DNA of 33,699 nucleotides from Thermodesulfovibrio sp. (GCA_026415595.1 JAOAGU010000003.1:1-33699), one strand, 5' to 3'; numbered from the stretch's first letter, positions 7,630 through 15,598 are shown. The notes: generated from the letters alone by a model not told the origin. A program made the numbers and translations.

Positions 7630-8951
7630 AATTAAAATTATTAGTCCTATTATCAATTTCTTTATTTTTTTTATCGAATTACACCTTTGCAGGAGATATT
7701 AATATGGACTTTAGAACAATGAGCTTAAACAACGGTGCAAAGATAAAGCATCTTTATCGTGACAGCATACCAATAGTTTATGTTACAGTTTTAATCCCAG
7801 TATCTCCTTTGGATGAGACCAAGCCTTCTCAGGCATATCTAACAGCTCATATGCTTACTCATGGCACGAAAAAACGTTCTGCAAGACAAATTGAAGATGA
7901 GATAGATTTTTTAGCCATATCAATTGAAAAGAAAATTACCCATGACTATACAATGTTAACCCTTGCAACTACAAAAAGACATTTGAAAGAAGCAATTGAA
8001 ATATTTTTTGACATACTAAAAAATCCTATTTTCCCTGAAGATGAATTTAAAAAAGAAGTGGACATACTTGAAAAATCTCTCAGACAAATGGAAGAAGATC
8101 CTTCCTTCATAGCAAATAAAAAATTTTTAAAAAATCTTTTTGGTGAACATCCCTATGGCAGACCTGTAGAAGGCGACCCGGAGAAATTGAAAAATCTCAG
8201 AAGAAAAGATTTAATAGAGTTTTATGAACGGTTCTATAAACCCGATAAAATGATTTTTTCTTTTGTAGGTGATATAAATAATGAGGAATTGAATGAAATA
8301 AAAGAGTTTTATATTGAAAAATGGGAAGGTAAAAGCCCAGAAAGAAAAATAAATACTATAGGCTTTACAAAAAGGGATAAACCAATAGATGTATTGGTCA
8401 CAAGAGATGACCTCACGCAGTCTACCATTATTCTTGGTTATGAAGGCATAAGTAGAAAAGACCCTGATTTTTATGCATTCAGCCTCATGAACTACATTTT
8501 AGGTGGAGGAGGACTTACATCCAGATTAGCTAAAATAGTAAGAGAAGAAAAGGGTCTTGCATACTCTATTTATAGCACCTTTACACCCTATTTATTACCA
8601 GGGGCATTTTATATTGAAGTAAAAACTAAAGCTGAGAATACTAAGAATGTTATAAAAATTATCCTTGACGAATTAAAAAAAATTTCATCAAATGGCGTAA
8701 CAGAGGAAGAAATAAAAGAAGCTAAATTATTTTTAACTGGCAGTTTCCCATTAAGATTTGATACCATGCGAAAAATTAGTGAATTTTTACCTCTTTTAGA
8801 TTTTTATGAACTTGGTAATGACTATTTTTTAAAATATAATGAATATATCAATAAAGTAAACAGTCAAGATATTTTGATAATTTCAAAAAGGATTTTAACC
8901 CAAAATTATATTTCTGTTATTGTTGGTCCATCCACAGTAAAAATGAATTAA
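7626..8951 (+). CDS. M16 family peptidase-like protein, non-catalytic subunit
   Basis: 441 residues with an N-terminal signal sequence (MKLKLLVLLSISLFFLSNYTFAG). At the zincin position the sequence reads TAHMLTHGTKKRS, that is HxxTH: the two His remain but the catalytic Glu is replaced by Thr, so hydrolysis is not expected. The C-terminal region carries REEKGLAYSIYSTF, the Arg/Tyr-type substrate-binding segment typical of the partner subunit. It overlaps the catalytic M16 gene by 4 nt (ATGA), which supports stoichiometric production of a heterodimer. It is the last gene of the operon, and 354 bp without genes follow. Confidence 0.9.
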   Translation: MKLKLLVLLSISLFFLSNYTFAGDINMDFRTMSLNNGAKIKHLYRDSIPIVYVTVLIPVSPLDETKPSQAYLTAHMLTHGTKKRSARQIEDEIDFLAISIEKKITHDYTMLTLATTKRHLKEAIEIFFDILKNPIFPEDEFKKEVDILEKSLRQMEEDPSFIANKKFLKNLFGEHPYGRPVEGDPEKLKNLRRKDLIEFYERFYKPDKMIFSFVGDINNEELNEIKEFYIEKWEGKSPERKINTIGFTKRDKPIDVLVTRDDLTQSTIILGYEGISRKDPDFYAFSLMNYILGGGGLTSRLAKIVREEKGLAYSIYSTFTPYLLPGAFYIEVKTKAENTKNVIKIILDELKKISSNGVTEEEIKEAKLFLTGSFPLRFDTMRKISEFLPLLDFYELGNDYFLKYNEYINKVNSQDILIISKRILTQNYISVIVGPSTVKMN

Positions 8952-9030
8952 CTTAGTTTTTTGATACAATTGTTGTCTTTTTTCTTCTATCAGCTATGTT
9001 ATTTTTATCCATAAAGCAATTTTTAGGTTG

Positions 9031-9122
9031 ATAAAACTTGAATTTTAAGCAGTATAAGTTTTATATTTAAAATTGTTGATAAATGAATTAGATACTTCAT
9101 TCTGAGTTTATTCAAGTTTTAT
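9031..9122. repeat. Inverted repeat, 12-bp arms
   Basis: ATAAAACTTGAA at 9031-9042 is the exact reverse complement of TTCAAGTTTTAT at 9111-9122. The repeat extends outward (GTTG/AAC) with one unpaired base. A further AAGTTTTAT copy at 9056-9064 could pair with the same left arm, so alternative hairpins are possible. The region is AT-rich, so chance cannot be excluded. Confidence 0.55.
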
Positions 9123-9163
9123 AACAAATATAATATAATTTATCAATTAAATTTTACTCAGAA
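9100..9163. repeat. Inverted repeat, 8-bp arms, interleaved with the previous one
   Basis: TTCTGAGT at 9100-9107 pairs with ACTCAGAA at 9156-9163. The left arm lies in the loop of the 9031/9122 repeat and the right arm outside it, which is a pseudoknot-like topology if the region is transcribed. Confidence 0.4.
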
Positions 9164-9205
9164 GGAAGAAAATATTATTTTTCGTATTTTTACAAAGCGT
9201 TATTC

Positions 9206-9234
9206 TTGACACTTTTTATATTTTTTGATAAACT
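9206..9234 (+). promoter_or_regulatory. Sigma70-type promoter for the rpsL (str) operon
   Basis: TTGACA at 9206-9211 is a consensus -35, followed after 17 bp by TAAACT at 9229-9234, itself preceded by TGA to give an extended -10. Transcription would begin near 9241, about 65 nt before the rpsL GTG. A weaker tandem candidate is TTGACT 9243-9248 with TATTAA 9265-9270. Confidence 0.65.
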
Positions 9235-9305
9235 AATAAGTCTTGACTGTGAATGTTAAAAAATTATTAAAAATAAAATTAGCTATTTTTAAATGAGGTG
9301 AAAAA

Positions 9306-9677
9306 GTGCCAACAATTGCACAATTAGTAAAAAAGGGAAGAGAAAAAGTTGAAAGAAAAACAAAGTCACCAGCTTTGCAGTCGTGTCCTCAAAGAAGAGG
9401 AGTTTGTGTTAGGGTCTATACAACAACACCCAAAAAACCTAATTCAGCTTTGAGAAAGGTAGCTAAAGTAAGGTTAACTAATGGAGTAGAGGTGATTGCC
9501 TATATCCCTGGAGAAGGACATAATTTACAAGAACATTCAATTGTATTGGTCAGAGGTGGGAGAGTAAAAGATTTGCCTGGTGTTAGATATCATATTGTCA
9601 GAGGTACACTTGATTGTGCAGGGGTTAGTAATAGAAGAAAGAGCCGTTCCAAGTACGGCACAAAAAGACCAAAATAA
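9306..9677 (+). CDS. rpsL: Ribosomal protein uS12
   Basis: 123 residues, the normal length of bacterial S12 of the 30S decoding centre. It starts with GTG, preceded by GAGGTG at 9295-9300. The family signatures TTTPKKPNSALRKVAKVRL, YIPGEGHNLQEHS and RGGRVKDLPGVRYHIVRG are intact, including the two Lys residues at which streptomycin resistance mutations normally occur (wild-type form). It is the first gene of the large transcription/translation block, 14 bp before rpsG. Confidence 0.98.
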   Translation: MPTIAQLVKKGREKVERKTKSPALQSCPQRRGVCVRVYTTTPKKPNSALRKVAKVRLTNGVEVIAYIPGEGHNLQEHSIVLVRGGRVKDLPGVRYHIVRGTLDCAGVSNRRKSRSKYGTKRPK

Positions 9678-9691
9678 GCGGAGAGTAAAGA

Positions 9692-10162
9692 ATGCCGAGA
9701 AGAGGTTATGTTCCTAAAAGAGAAGTTTTACCTGATCCTAAATATCAAAGTAGACTTGTTTCCAAGCTTATAAATGTAATCATGCGAGATGGTAAGAAAT
9801 CAACAAGTGAGAAAATTTGTTATGGAGCCTTTGAGATAATTAGAGAAAGAACAGGAATGGATCCACTTAAAGTTTTTAAACAGGCAATTGAGAATATTAA
9901 ACCTATTCTTGAAGTAAGACCAAGAAGAGTTGGTGGTGCAACTTATCAGGTACCTATGGAAGTAAGACCAAATAGAAGATTAAGTCTTGCATTAAGATGG
10001 CTTACAACATATGCGAGACAGCGAAAAGAGAAAACAATGAGGGAAAGATTAGCTGGAGAAATATTAGATGCCTACAATAATGTAGGGTCTTCAATAAAGA
10101 AAAGAGAAGAAACCCACAAAATGGCTGAAGCCAATAGAGCTTTCGCTCACTATAGGTGGTAG
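9692..10162 (+). CDS. rpsG: Ribosomal protein uS7
   Basis: 156 residues, the standard length of bacterial S7, which nucleates assembly of the 30S head. It begins MPRRGYVPKREVLPDPKYQS and contains VGGATYQVPMEVRPNRR and RWLTTYARQRKEKTM, all hallmarks. It follows rpsL by 14 bp and precedes fusA by 13 bp, the classic str operon order. GGAG follows the rpsL stop and serves as ribosome site. Confidence 0.98.
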   Translation: MPRRGYVPKREVLPDPKYQSRLVSKLINVIMRDGKKSTSEKICYGAFEIIRERTGMDPLKVFKQAIENIKPILEVRPRRVGGATYQVPMEVRPNRRLSLALRWLTTYARQRKEKTMRERLAGEILDAYNNVGSSIKKREETHKMAEANRAFAHYRW

Positions 10163-10175
10163 TTTAGAGGAGGAT

Positions 10176-12260
10176 ATGAGTAGTTTCCCTTTAGAAAAAA
10201 CAAGAAATATTGGTATTATGGCTCATATAGATGCGGGCAAAACAACAACTACTGAGCGTATTTTATATTATACCGGCGTTACATATAAAATCGGTGAGGT
10301 TCATGAAGGCACAGCAGTTATGGATTGGATGCCGCAGGAACAGGAGCGCGGTATTACAATTACTGCTGCTGCTACAAGCTGTGAATGGAAAAACCATAAG
10401 ATAAATATTATAGATACTCCCGGACATGTAGATTTTACCATAGAGGTTGAAAGGTCTTTAAGAGTTCTTGATGGAGCTATAGCAGTTTTTGATGCATCAG
10501 CGGGAGTTGAACCTCAAAGCGAGACGGTTTGGAGACAGGCTGACAAATATAAAGTTCCAAGAATTGCATTCATGAACAAAATGGATAAAATTGGAGCTGA
10601 TTTTAATATGGCTGTTGAAAGCATGGTTGAGAAGCTTGGAGCAAATCCTGTTCCAGTTCAGGTTCCTATTGGTAAAGAGGATACTTTCAGAGGCCCCATC
10701 GATCTTGTAGAGATGAAGGCTTACTATTTTGATGACGAAACCTTAGGTGCAAAATTTGTTGAAAGTGAAGTGCCTCAGACATATATTGAAGAAGCAAAAA
10801 AATACAGAGAAAAGATGATAGAGGCCTTATGTGATGTAGACGAAAGCATTATGGAAAAATATCTTGCTGGTGAAGAAATAACCGCAGATGAGATAAGAAA
10901 GGCCCTAAGAAAAGGGACTGTGGAGCTAAAGATAACTCCTGTTTTATGTGGTTCTGCTTTCAAAAATAAAGGCGTGCAGATGCTTTTAGATGCTATTGTA
11001 TATTATTTGCCGTCACCTCTTGATGTCCCGCCGGTAAAAGGAGTTAACCCTAATAATGGTGATGAACTTGAGAGAAAACCCACTGTTGATGAACCACTTA
11101 CAGCTTTAGCATTTAAAATCATGGCAGACCCCTATATGGGAAGCTTGACATATGTAAGAGTTTATTCCGGTGTATTAACCTCGGGTTCTTATATTTATAA
11201 TTCTACAAGAAATATAAGGGAGAGAGTCGCGAGAATTTTTAGAATGCATGCAAATCATAGAGAAGAAATAAAAGAAATTTGCGCAGGCGATATTGCTGCT
11301 GTAGTGGGGTTGAAGAGTACACTTACTGGTGATACAATTTGTGATGAGGCAAATCCAATTATACTTGAAGCAATAGAATTTCCGGAGCCTGTAATCTCAG
11401 TTGCTATTGAGCCCAAGACAAAGGCTGACCAGGAAAAATTATCTTTAGCATTGCAAAAAATTTCTCAGGAAGACCCTTCATTCAGGGTTTCTTATAATGA
11501 GGAAACAGGTCAGACTATTATCTCAGGAATGGGAGAACTTCATCTTGAAATCATTGTTGATAGACTAACAAGAGAATTCAGAGTTGGTGCAAATATCGGG
11601 AAACCGCAGGTTGCATATAAAGAAACAATAAAAATTCCAGCAAAAGCAGAAGGTAAATTTATAAGACAGACAGGTGGTCGTGGTCAGTATGGACATGTTT
11701 GGATTGATATAGAACCGATGGAAAGAGGTGCAGGATTTGAATTTATTAATAAAATAGTTGGTGGAACTATTCCAAAAGAATTTATTCCAGCCGTGGAAAA
11801 GGGTGTTGTAGAAGCTATGGAAGGCGGAGTCCTTGCAGGCTATCCAGTAGTTGATGTTAAAGTAACTCTTTTTGATGGTTCTTATCATGAAGTAGACTCT
11901 TCGGAGCTTGCTTTCAAAATTGCTGCATCAATGGCTTTCAAAGATGCCTGCAAAAAAGCTGATATAGTTTTGCTTGAACCTATTATGGATGTAGAGGTTG
12001 TTACGCCAGAGGACTATATGGGTGAAGTAATTGGAGATTTAAATTCAAGACGTGGAAGAGTTCAGTCCATGGAAAAGAGAGGTAGAGCTCAAGTTATAAG
12101 AGCAATGGTGCCACTTGCAGAAATGTTTGGATACGCAACAGATTTAAGATCAAAAACTCAGGGTAGAGGTACTTATACAATGCAGTTTTCTCATTATGAT
12201 GAAGTTCCGAAGAATCTTACAGAGCAGATTATTGCAAAGATAAAAGGGAATATAAAATAA
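10176..12260 (+). CDS. fusA: Elongation factor G
   Basis: 694 residues, a full-length translocase GTPase. G1 AHIDAGKT (16-23), the RGITI switch I element, G3 DTPGHVDF, G4 NKMDKIGAD and the G5 region SAFKNKG are present, followed by domains II-V ending with the conserved GRGTYTMQFSHYDEVP. GAGGAGG lies 4-5 nt before the ATG. Valine codons are nearly all GTT in the N-terminal part (9 of the first 10), a useful contrast with the following tuf gene. Confidence 0.98.
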   Translation: MSSFPLEKTRNIGIMAHIDAGKTTTTERILYYTGVTYKIGEVHEGTAVMDWMPQEQERGITITAAATSCEWKNHKINIIDTPGHVDFTIEVERSLRVLDGAIAVFDASAGVEPQSETVWRQADKYKVPRIAFMNKMDKIGADFNMAVESMVEKLGANPVPVQVPIGKEDTFRGPIDLVEMKAYYFDDETLGAKFVESEVPQTYIEEAKKYREKMIEALCDVDESIMEKYLAGEEITADEIRKALRKGTVELKITPVLCGSAFKNKGVQMLLDAIVYYLPSPLDVPPVKGVNPNNGDELERKPTVDEPLTALAFKIMADPYMGSLTYVRVYSGVLTSGSYIYNSTRNIRERVARIFRMHANHREEIKEICAGDIAAVVGLKSTLTGDTICDEANPIILEAIEFPEPVISVAIEPKTKADQEKLSLALQKISQEDPSFRVSYNEETGQTIISGMGELHLEIIVDRLTREFRVGANIGKPQVAYKETIKIPAKAEGKFIRQTGGRGQYGHVWIDIEPMERGAGFEFINKIVGGTIPKEFIPAVEKGVVEAMEGGVLAGYPVVDVKVTLFDGSYHEVDSSELAFKIAASMAFKDACKKADIVLLEPIMDVEVVTPEDYMGEVIGDLNSRRGRVQSMEKRGRAQVIRAMVPLAEMFGYATDLRSKTQGRGTYTMQFSHYDEVPKNLTEQIIAKIKGNIK

Positions 12261-12288
12261 AAGTTTAAGTAGAATAAGGAGGAAAGTA

Positions 12289-13488
12289 ATGGGAAAGGCA
12301 AAATTTGAGAGGAAGAAGCCTCATGTAAATGTAGGGACGATAGGTCATATTGATCATGGCAAGACGACCTTGACGGCAGCAATGACGAAGTATTTGAATT
12401 TGAAGGGGTTAGCGCAATACAAGAGTTATGACCAGATAGACAATGCACCTGAGGAGAAGGCGAGGGGTATAACGATAAACACAGCGCATGTAGAGTATGA
12501 GACAGACAAGAGGCATTATGCGCATGTAGACTGTCCTGGGCATGCAGATTATATAAAGAACATGATAACAGGGGCAGCGCAGATGGATGGAGCTATACTG
12601 GTAGTAGCAGCTAATGATGGGCCTATGCCTCAGACGAGGGAGCACATACTGTTGGCGAGGCAAGTAGGGGTACCTTATATAGTAGTTTTTATGAACAAGA
12701 CAGACATGGTAGATGACCCTGAGCTATTGGACTTAGTAGAGCTTGAGGTGAGGGAGCTATTGAGCAAGTATGGATTTCCTGGTGATGAGATACCGATAGT
12801 AAGGGGTTCTGCGTTGAAGGCACTTGACAGTGGCAGTAATGATCCTAAAGCAGAGGAGTACAAGTGTATACAGGAGCTACTTGATGCGATTGATAGTTAT
12901 ATACCAGAGCCAGAACGTCCTATAGACAAGCCATTTTTAATGCCTATAGAGGATGTATTTACCATATCTGGTCGTGGGACAGTAGTGACAGGGAGAGTAG
13001 AGAGGGGGATAATAAAGGTAGGAGATGAAGTAGAGATAGTAGGGTTAAGGGAGACGCGTAAGACAGTAGCCACAGGAGTAGAGATGTTTCGTAAGATATT
13101 GGATGAAGGCAGGGCAGGAGACAACATAGGAGTGTTGTTAAGGGGGATAGGGAAGGATGAGGTAGAAAGAGGGATGGTGCTTGCGAAGCCTGGTAGTATA
13201 ACGCCTCATACAAAGTTTAAGGCAGAGGTATATGTATTGACGAAGGAAGAAGGAGGGAGGCATACACCGTTTTTTAATGGATACAGGCCGCAGTTTTATT
13301 TTAGGACGACAGATGTAACAGGAGTGATAAAGCTACCGGATGGAGTAGAGATGGTAATGCCTGGGGATAATGTAAATTTATCTGTAGAGCTGATAGCACC
13401 GATAGCTATGGAGGAGGGATTGCGTTTTGCAATAAGAGAAGGTGGAAGAACAGTAGGTGCAGGCGTAGTTACAGAGGTGTTGGAGTAA
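12289..13488 (+). CDS. tuf: Elongation factor Tu
   Basis: 399 residues; G1 GHIDHGKT (19-26), switch I RGITINTAHVEYET, G3 DCPGHADYIKNM and G4 NKTDMVDD, then domains II and III ending VGAGVVTEVLE. AAGGAGGA precedes the ATG. It carries aminoacyl-tRNA to the ribosome. Codon usage is strikingly unlike the flanking genes: the first nine Val codons are all GTA, with Lys mostly AAG, Glu mostly GAG, Ile mostly ATA and Gly often GGG, whereas fusA uses GTT, AAA and GAA. The gene is the junction between the str genes on its left and the rpmG-tRNA(Trp)-secE cluster on its right, so it can serve as the tuf of either operon. Confidence 0.98.
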   Translation: MGKAKFERKKPHVNVGTIGHIDHGKTTLTAAMTKYLNLKGLAQYKSYDQIDNAPEEKARGITINTAHVEYETDKRHYAHVDCPGHADYIKNMITGAAQMDGAILVVAANDGPMPQTREHILLARQVGVPYIVVFMNKTDMVDDPELLDLVELEVRELLSKYGFPGDEIPIVRGSALKALDSGSNDPKAEEYKCIQELLDAIDSYIPEPERPIDKPFLMPIEDVFTISGRGTVVTGRVERGIIKVGDEVEIVGLRETRKTVATGVEMFRKILDEGRAGDNIGVLLRGIGKDEVERGMVLAKPGSITPHTKFKAEVYVLTKEEGGRHTPFFNGYRPQFYFRTTDVTGVIKLPDGVEMVMPGDNVNLSVELIAPIAMEEGLRFAIREGGRTVGAGVVTEVLE

Positions 13489-13491
13489 GAG

Positions 13492-13644
13492 ATGAGAACT
13501 ATAATACTTCTACAATGCACTGAATGTAAAGGCAAAAACTATTCTACAACAAAAAATAAAAAGACTACTCCAGATAAGTTACAGTTAAAGAAGTATTGTA
13601 AACACTGTAGAAGGCATACATTACATAAAGAAACAAAAGCTTAA
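13492..13644 (+). CDS. rpmG: Ribosomal protein bL33 (zinc-ribbon form)
   Basis: A 50-residue gene starting MRTIILLQCTECKGKNYST, with both CxxC pairs (C9/C12 and C36/C39), hence the Zn-binding C+ form of L33 in the large subunit. ATG 13492 lies 3 nt after the tuf stop, with GGAG at 13482-13485 inside the end of tuf as ribosome site. The stop codon at 13642-13644 is one base before tRNA-Trp. The order tuf-rpmG-tRNA(Trp)-secE-nusG is a widely conserved arrangement. Confidence 0.96.
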   Translation: MRTIILLQCTECKGKNYSTTKNKKTTPDKLQLKKYCKHCRRHTLHKETKA

Positions 13645-13645
13645 T

Positions 13646-13719
13646 AGGCCAGTAGCTCTAACGGATAGAGCACCGGACTCCAAATCCGGGGGATGGGGGT
13701 TCAAATCCCTCCTGGCCTG
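13646..13719 (+). tRNA. trnW: tRNA-Trp (anticodon CCA)
   Basis: The cloverleaf folds by eye: acceptor AGGCCAG/CTGGCCT with discriminator G at 13719; D arm with TAGCTC...GAGCA; anticodon stem CCGGA/TCCGG with loop CTCCAAA (anticodon CCA at 13680-13682); T arm GGGGG-TTCAAAT-CCCTC. The 3' CCA is not encoded. It begins one base after the rpmG stop and lies inside the protein operon ahead of secE, so release needs processing from the mRNA. Confidence 0.97.
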
Positions 13720-13745
13720 TTTTATATATTTTTAGAGGAGTTGAA

Positions 13746-13931
13746 ATGATAGGGAAAATTAAGAATTTTTTCCAAGAAGTGAAAATTGAGGCTAAAAAGG
13801 TTAATTATCCTAAAAAAGAGGAAGTTATTGCATCAACTTGGGTAGTAATTGTAACAGTTTTTTTAATATCCTTTTTTCTTGGACTTGTAGACTTCATTCT
13901 ATCAAAAATAATAAGTTCATTTATTGGTTGA
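13746..13931 (+). CDS. secE: Preprotein translocase subunit SecE
   Basis: 61 residues, the short single-span bacterial form. An amphipathic N-terminal helix ending in VNYPKKEEVIAST, the conserved hinge, precedes one transmembrane helix at about 32-53 (VVIVTVFLISFFLGLVDFIL). It stabilises SecY in the inner-membrane Sec channel. GAGGAG at 13735-13740 is its ribosome site. Its position between tRNA-Trp and nusG is the standard one. Confidence 0.96.
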   Translation: MIGKIKNFFQEVKIEAKKVNYPKKEEVIASTWVVIVTVFLISFFLGLVDFILSKIISSFIG

Positions 13932-13935
13932 TATA

Positions 13936-14460
13936 ATGGCAAAACAGTGGTATGTAGTACATACAATGGCGGGATTTGAAGAAAGGGTTAAAGCCTCCAT
14001 AGAAGAAAAGGTTAAAACAAAAGGGTTGGAGGATAAAATTTCAAGAATTTTAATCCCTACAGAAAAAATAATAGAGGTAAAAGGTAAAAAGAAAAAAGAA
14101 ATGGAAAAGAAATTTTATCCAGGTTATATTCTTGTAGAGATGGATCTTGACGAAGAAACATGGCATCTTATAAGAACAACTAACAGAGTAACAGGATTTA
14201 TAGGAGGCAAAAAACCTGCACCTATTCCTCAGGAAGAGGTGGATATGATTATTCAGCAGTTAGAAAAAGGTAAAGCACCTCAGGTGAAAACTCACTTTGA
14301 AAAAGGAGAAACAGTAAGGATTACGGATGGTCCTTTCAGTAACTTCACTGGATTAATAGATGAAGTTGATTCAGAACATGAAAGAGTTAAAGTAATGGTA
14401 AGCATATTTGGGAGACAAACACCTGTGGAACTCGCATTCTCACAGGTTGAAAAGGTTTAA
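13936..14460 (+). CDS. nusG: Transcription termination/antitermination factor NusG
   Basis: 174 residues from ATG 13936 (MAKQWYVVHTMAGFE), the usual NusG N terminus. An earlier TTG at 13924 lies inside secE and is unlikely. The NGN domain (about 1-120, with FYPGYILVEM and VTGFIGG) is followed by a KOW domain (GETVRITDGPFSNFTGLIDEVD). NusG binds the beta-prime clamp helices of RNA polymerase and links it to Rho and the ribosome. No good Shine-Dalgarno is visible; the ATG is 4 nt after the secE stop, so translation is probably coupled. Confidence 0.96.
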   Translation: MAKQWYVVHTMAGFEERVKASIEEKVKTKGLEDKISRILIPTEKIIEVKGKKKKEMEKKFYPGYILVEMDLDEETWHLIRTTNRVTGFIGGKKPAPIPQEEVDMIIQQLEKGKAPQVKTHFEKGETVRITDGPFSNFTGLIDEVDSEHERVKVMVSIFGRQTPVELAFSQVEKV

Positions 14461-14474
14461 AGGAGGAATAATAT

Positions 14475-14903
14475 ATGGCTAAAAAAGAAGTTACCGCTCA
14501 GGTAAAGCTTGTAATTCCTGCAGGCAAGGCAAATCCTGCACCACCTGTAGGTCCTGCATTAGGTCCTCATGGAATTAATATTATGGAATTTTGTAAACAA
14601 TTTAATGCACAAACCCAGACAATTGGAGATACACTGATTCCTGTAATCATAACCATTTATAAAGACAGGTCTTTTACCTTTATACTCAAAACCCCGCCTG
14701 CTTCAGAGTTAATTAAGAAAGCTGCTGGAATAATAAAGGGTTCGGGAACAACGGGAAAAGAAAAGGTTGGTTCACTAACAATGAAACAGATAGAAGAAAT
14801 TGCAAAAACCAAATTACCTGACTTAAATACAAAATCATTAGAATCTGCAATGAAGATGATTATAGGTACGGCAAAAAGTATGGGTGTTGAGATAAGGGGG
14901 TAA
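14475..14903 (+). CDS. rplK: Ribosomal protein uL11
   Basis: 142 residues, typical for L11 of the GTPase-associated centre. The N-terminal proline-rich segment PAGKANPAPPVGPALGPHG, involved in factor and stringent-response signalling, and the C-terminal rRNA-binding domain with GSGTTGKEKVG and KSMGVEI are present. AGGAGG at 14461-14466 is the ribosome site. It precedes rplA by 6 bp in the L11 operon. Confidence 0.98.
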   Translation: MAKKEVTAQVKLVIPAGKANPAPPVGPALGPHGINIMEFCKQFNAQTQTIGDTLIPVIITIYKDRSFTFILKTPPASELIKKAAGIIKGSGTTGKEKVGSLTMKQIEEIAKTKLPDLNTKSLESAMKMIIGTAKSMGVEIRG

Positions 14904-14909
14904 AGATAG

Positions 14910-15596
14910 ATGGGGAAGAAATTAGATGCAGTAAAAGAAAAACTTGATTTGCAAAAGGAATATACCTTTGAAGAAGCAGTTGCACTCTTAAAGGAAAACA
15001 GTTTTGTAAAATTTGATGAAACAGTTGAGTTATCAATAAATTTAGGAATTGATCCGAGAAAGTCAGACCAGGTTGTAAGAAATACGGTTGTTCTTCCTCA
15101 TGGAACAGGGAAAGAAGTGAAAGTCTTAGTATTTGCAAAAGGTGAGAAGGAAAAAGAAGCAAGACAAGCTGGTGCTGATTATGTTGGTGCAGAAGACTTG
15201 ATTGAGAAAATTCAGCAAGGATGGCTTGAGTTTGATAGAGCAATTGCTACTCCAGATATGATGGGACAGGTTGGTAAGCTTGGTAAGATACTCGGACCAA
15301 GAGGACTTATGCCAAATCCTAAATTAGGAACAGTTACTTTTGATGTAGGAAAGGCTGTGAAAGAATCAAAAGCTGGGAAAATTGAGTATAGAAATGACAA
15401 AGGCGGGGTAGTTCATGTTCCAATTGGTAAGATTTCTTTTGATAAAGAAAAGCTTGTTGAAAATGCCATAGCTGTATTAAAGTCAGTTGTTAGGGCGAAA
15501 CCACCAACATCAAAGGGAAAATATATTAAAAAAGTTACTATGTCTTCAACAATGGGACCGGGACTGAAGATAGATATATCAAAATTAAAATTATAA
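14910..15596 (+). CDS. rplA: Ribosomal protein uL1
   Basis: 228 residues forming the mobile L1 stalk protein. It contains KFDETVELSINLGIDPRKSDQVVR, GTGKEVKVLVFAKGEKEKEA, the LGPRGLMPNPKLGTV signature and a C-terminal KPPTSKGKYIKKVTMSSTMGPG, all diagnostic. AAGGGGG at the end of rplK supplies the ribosome site. A 143-bp leader with RNA structure separates it from rplJ. Confidence 0.98.
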   Translation: MGKKLDAVKEKLDLQKEYTFEEAVALLKENSFVKFDETVELSINLGIDPRKSDQVVRNTVVLPHGTGKEVKVLVFAKGEKEKEARQAGADYVGAEDLIEKIQQGWLEFDRAIATPDMMGQVGKLGKILGPRGLMPNPKLGTVTFDVGKAVKESKAGKIEYRNDKGGVVHVPIGKISFDKEKLVENAIAVLKSVVRAKPPTSKGKYIKKVTMSSTMGPGLKIDISKLKL

Positions 15597-15598
15597 AA

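Larger units (their letters stand above)
8952..9305. other. AT-rich intergenic region upstream of rpsL
   Basis: 354 bp without a credible ORF. It contains two long-spaced inverted repeats that interleave (listed separately), a TATAATATAAT run at 9129-9139, and the predicted rpsL promoter at 9206-9234. I see no obvious GC-rich intrinsic terminator for the preceding operon. Confidence 0.7.

Noticed and set aside
9129..9139. TATAATATAAT as the main rpsL promoter -10
   Set aside because: It has no acceptable -35 and a very long leader would result; the TTGACA/extended -10 pair at 9206-9234 is much better.
12194..13535. Several reverse-strand ORFs of 60-84 codons opposite tuf
   Set aside because: They are shadows of tuf, with low-complexity Ser/Leu-rich translations and no ribosome sites; the long antisense frames reflect the odd codon usage of tuf.
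13924..13938. TTG 13924 as start of nusG
   Set aside because: It lies within secE and adds residues not seen in NusG; ATG 13936 gives the standard MAKQWYVVHT.
14860..15243. 127-codon reverse ORF opposite rplK/rplA
   Set aside because: It is opposite conserved genes and its Leu/Gln/Ser-rich translation looks like an antisense artefact.
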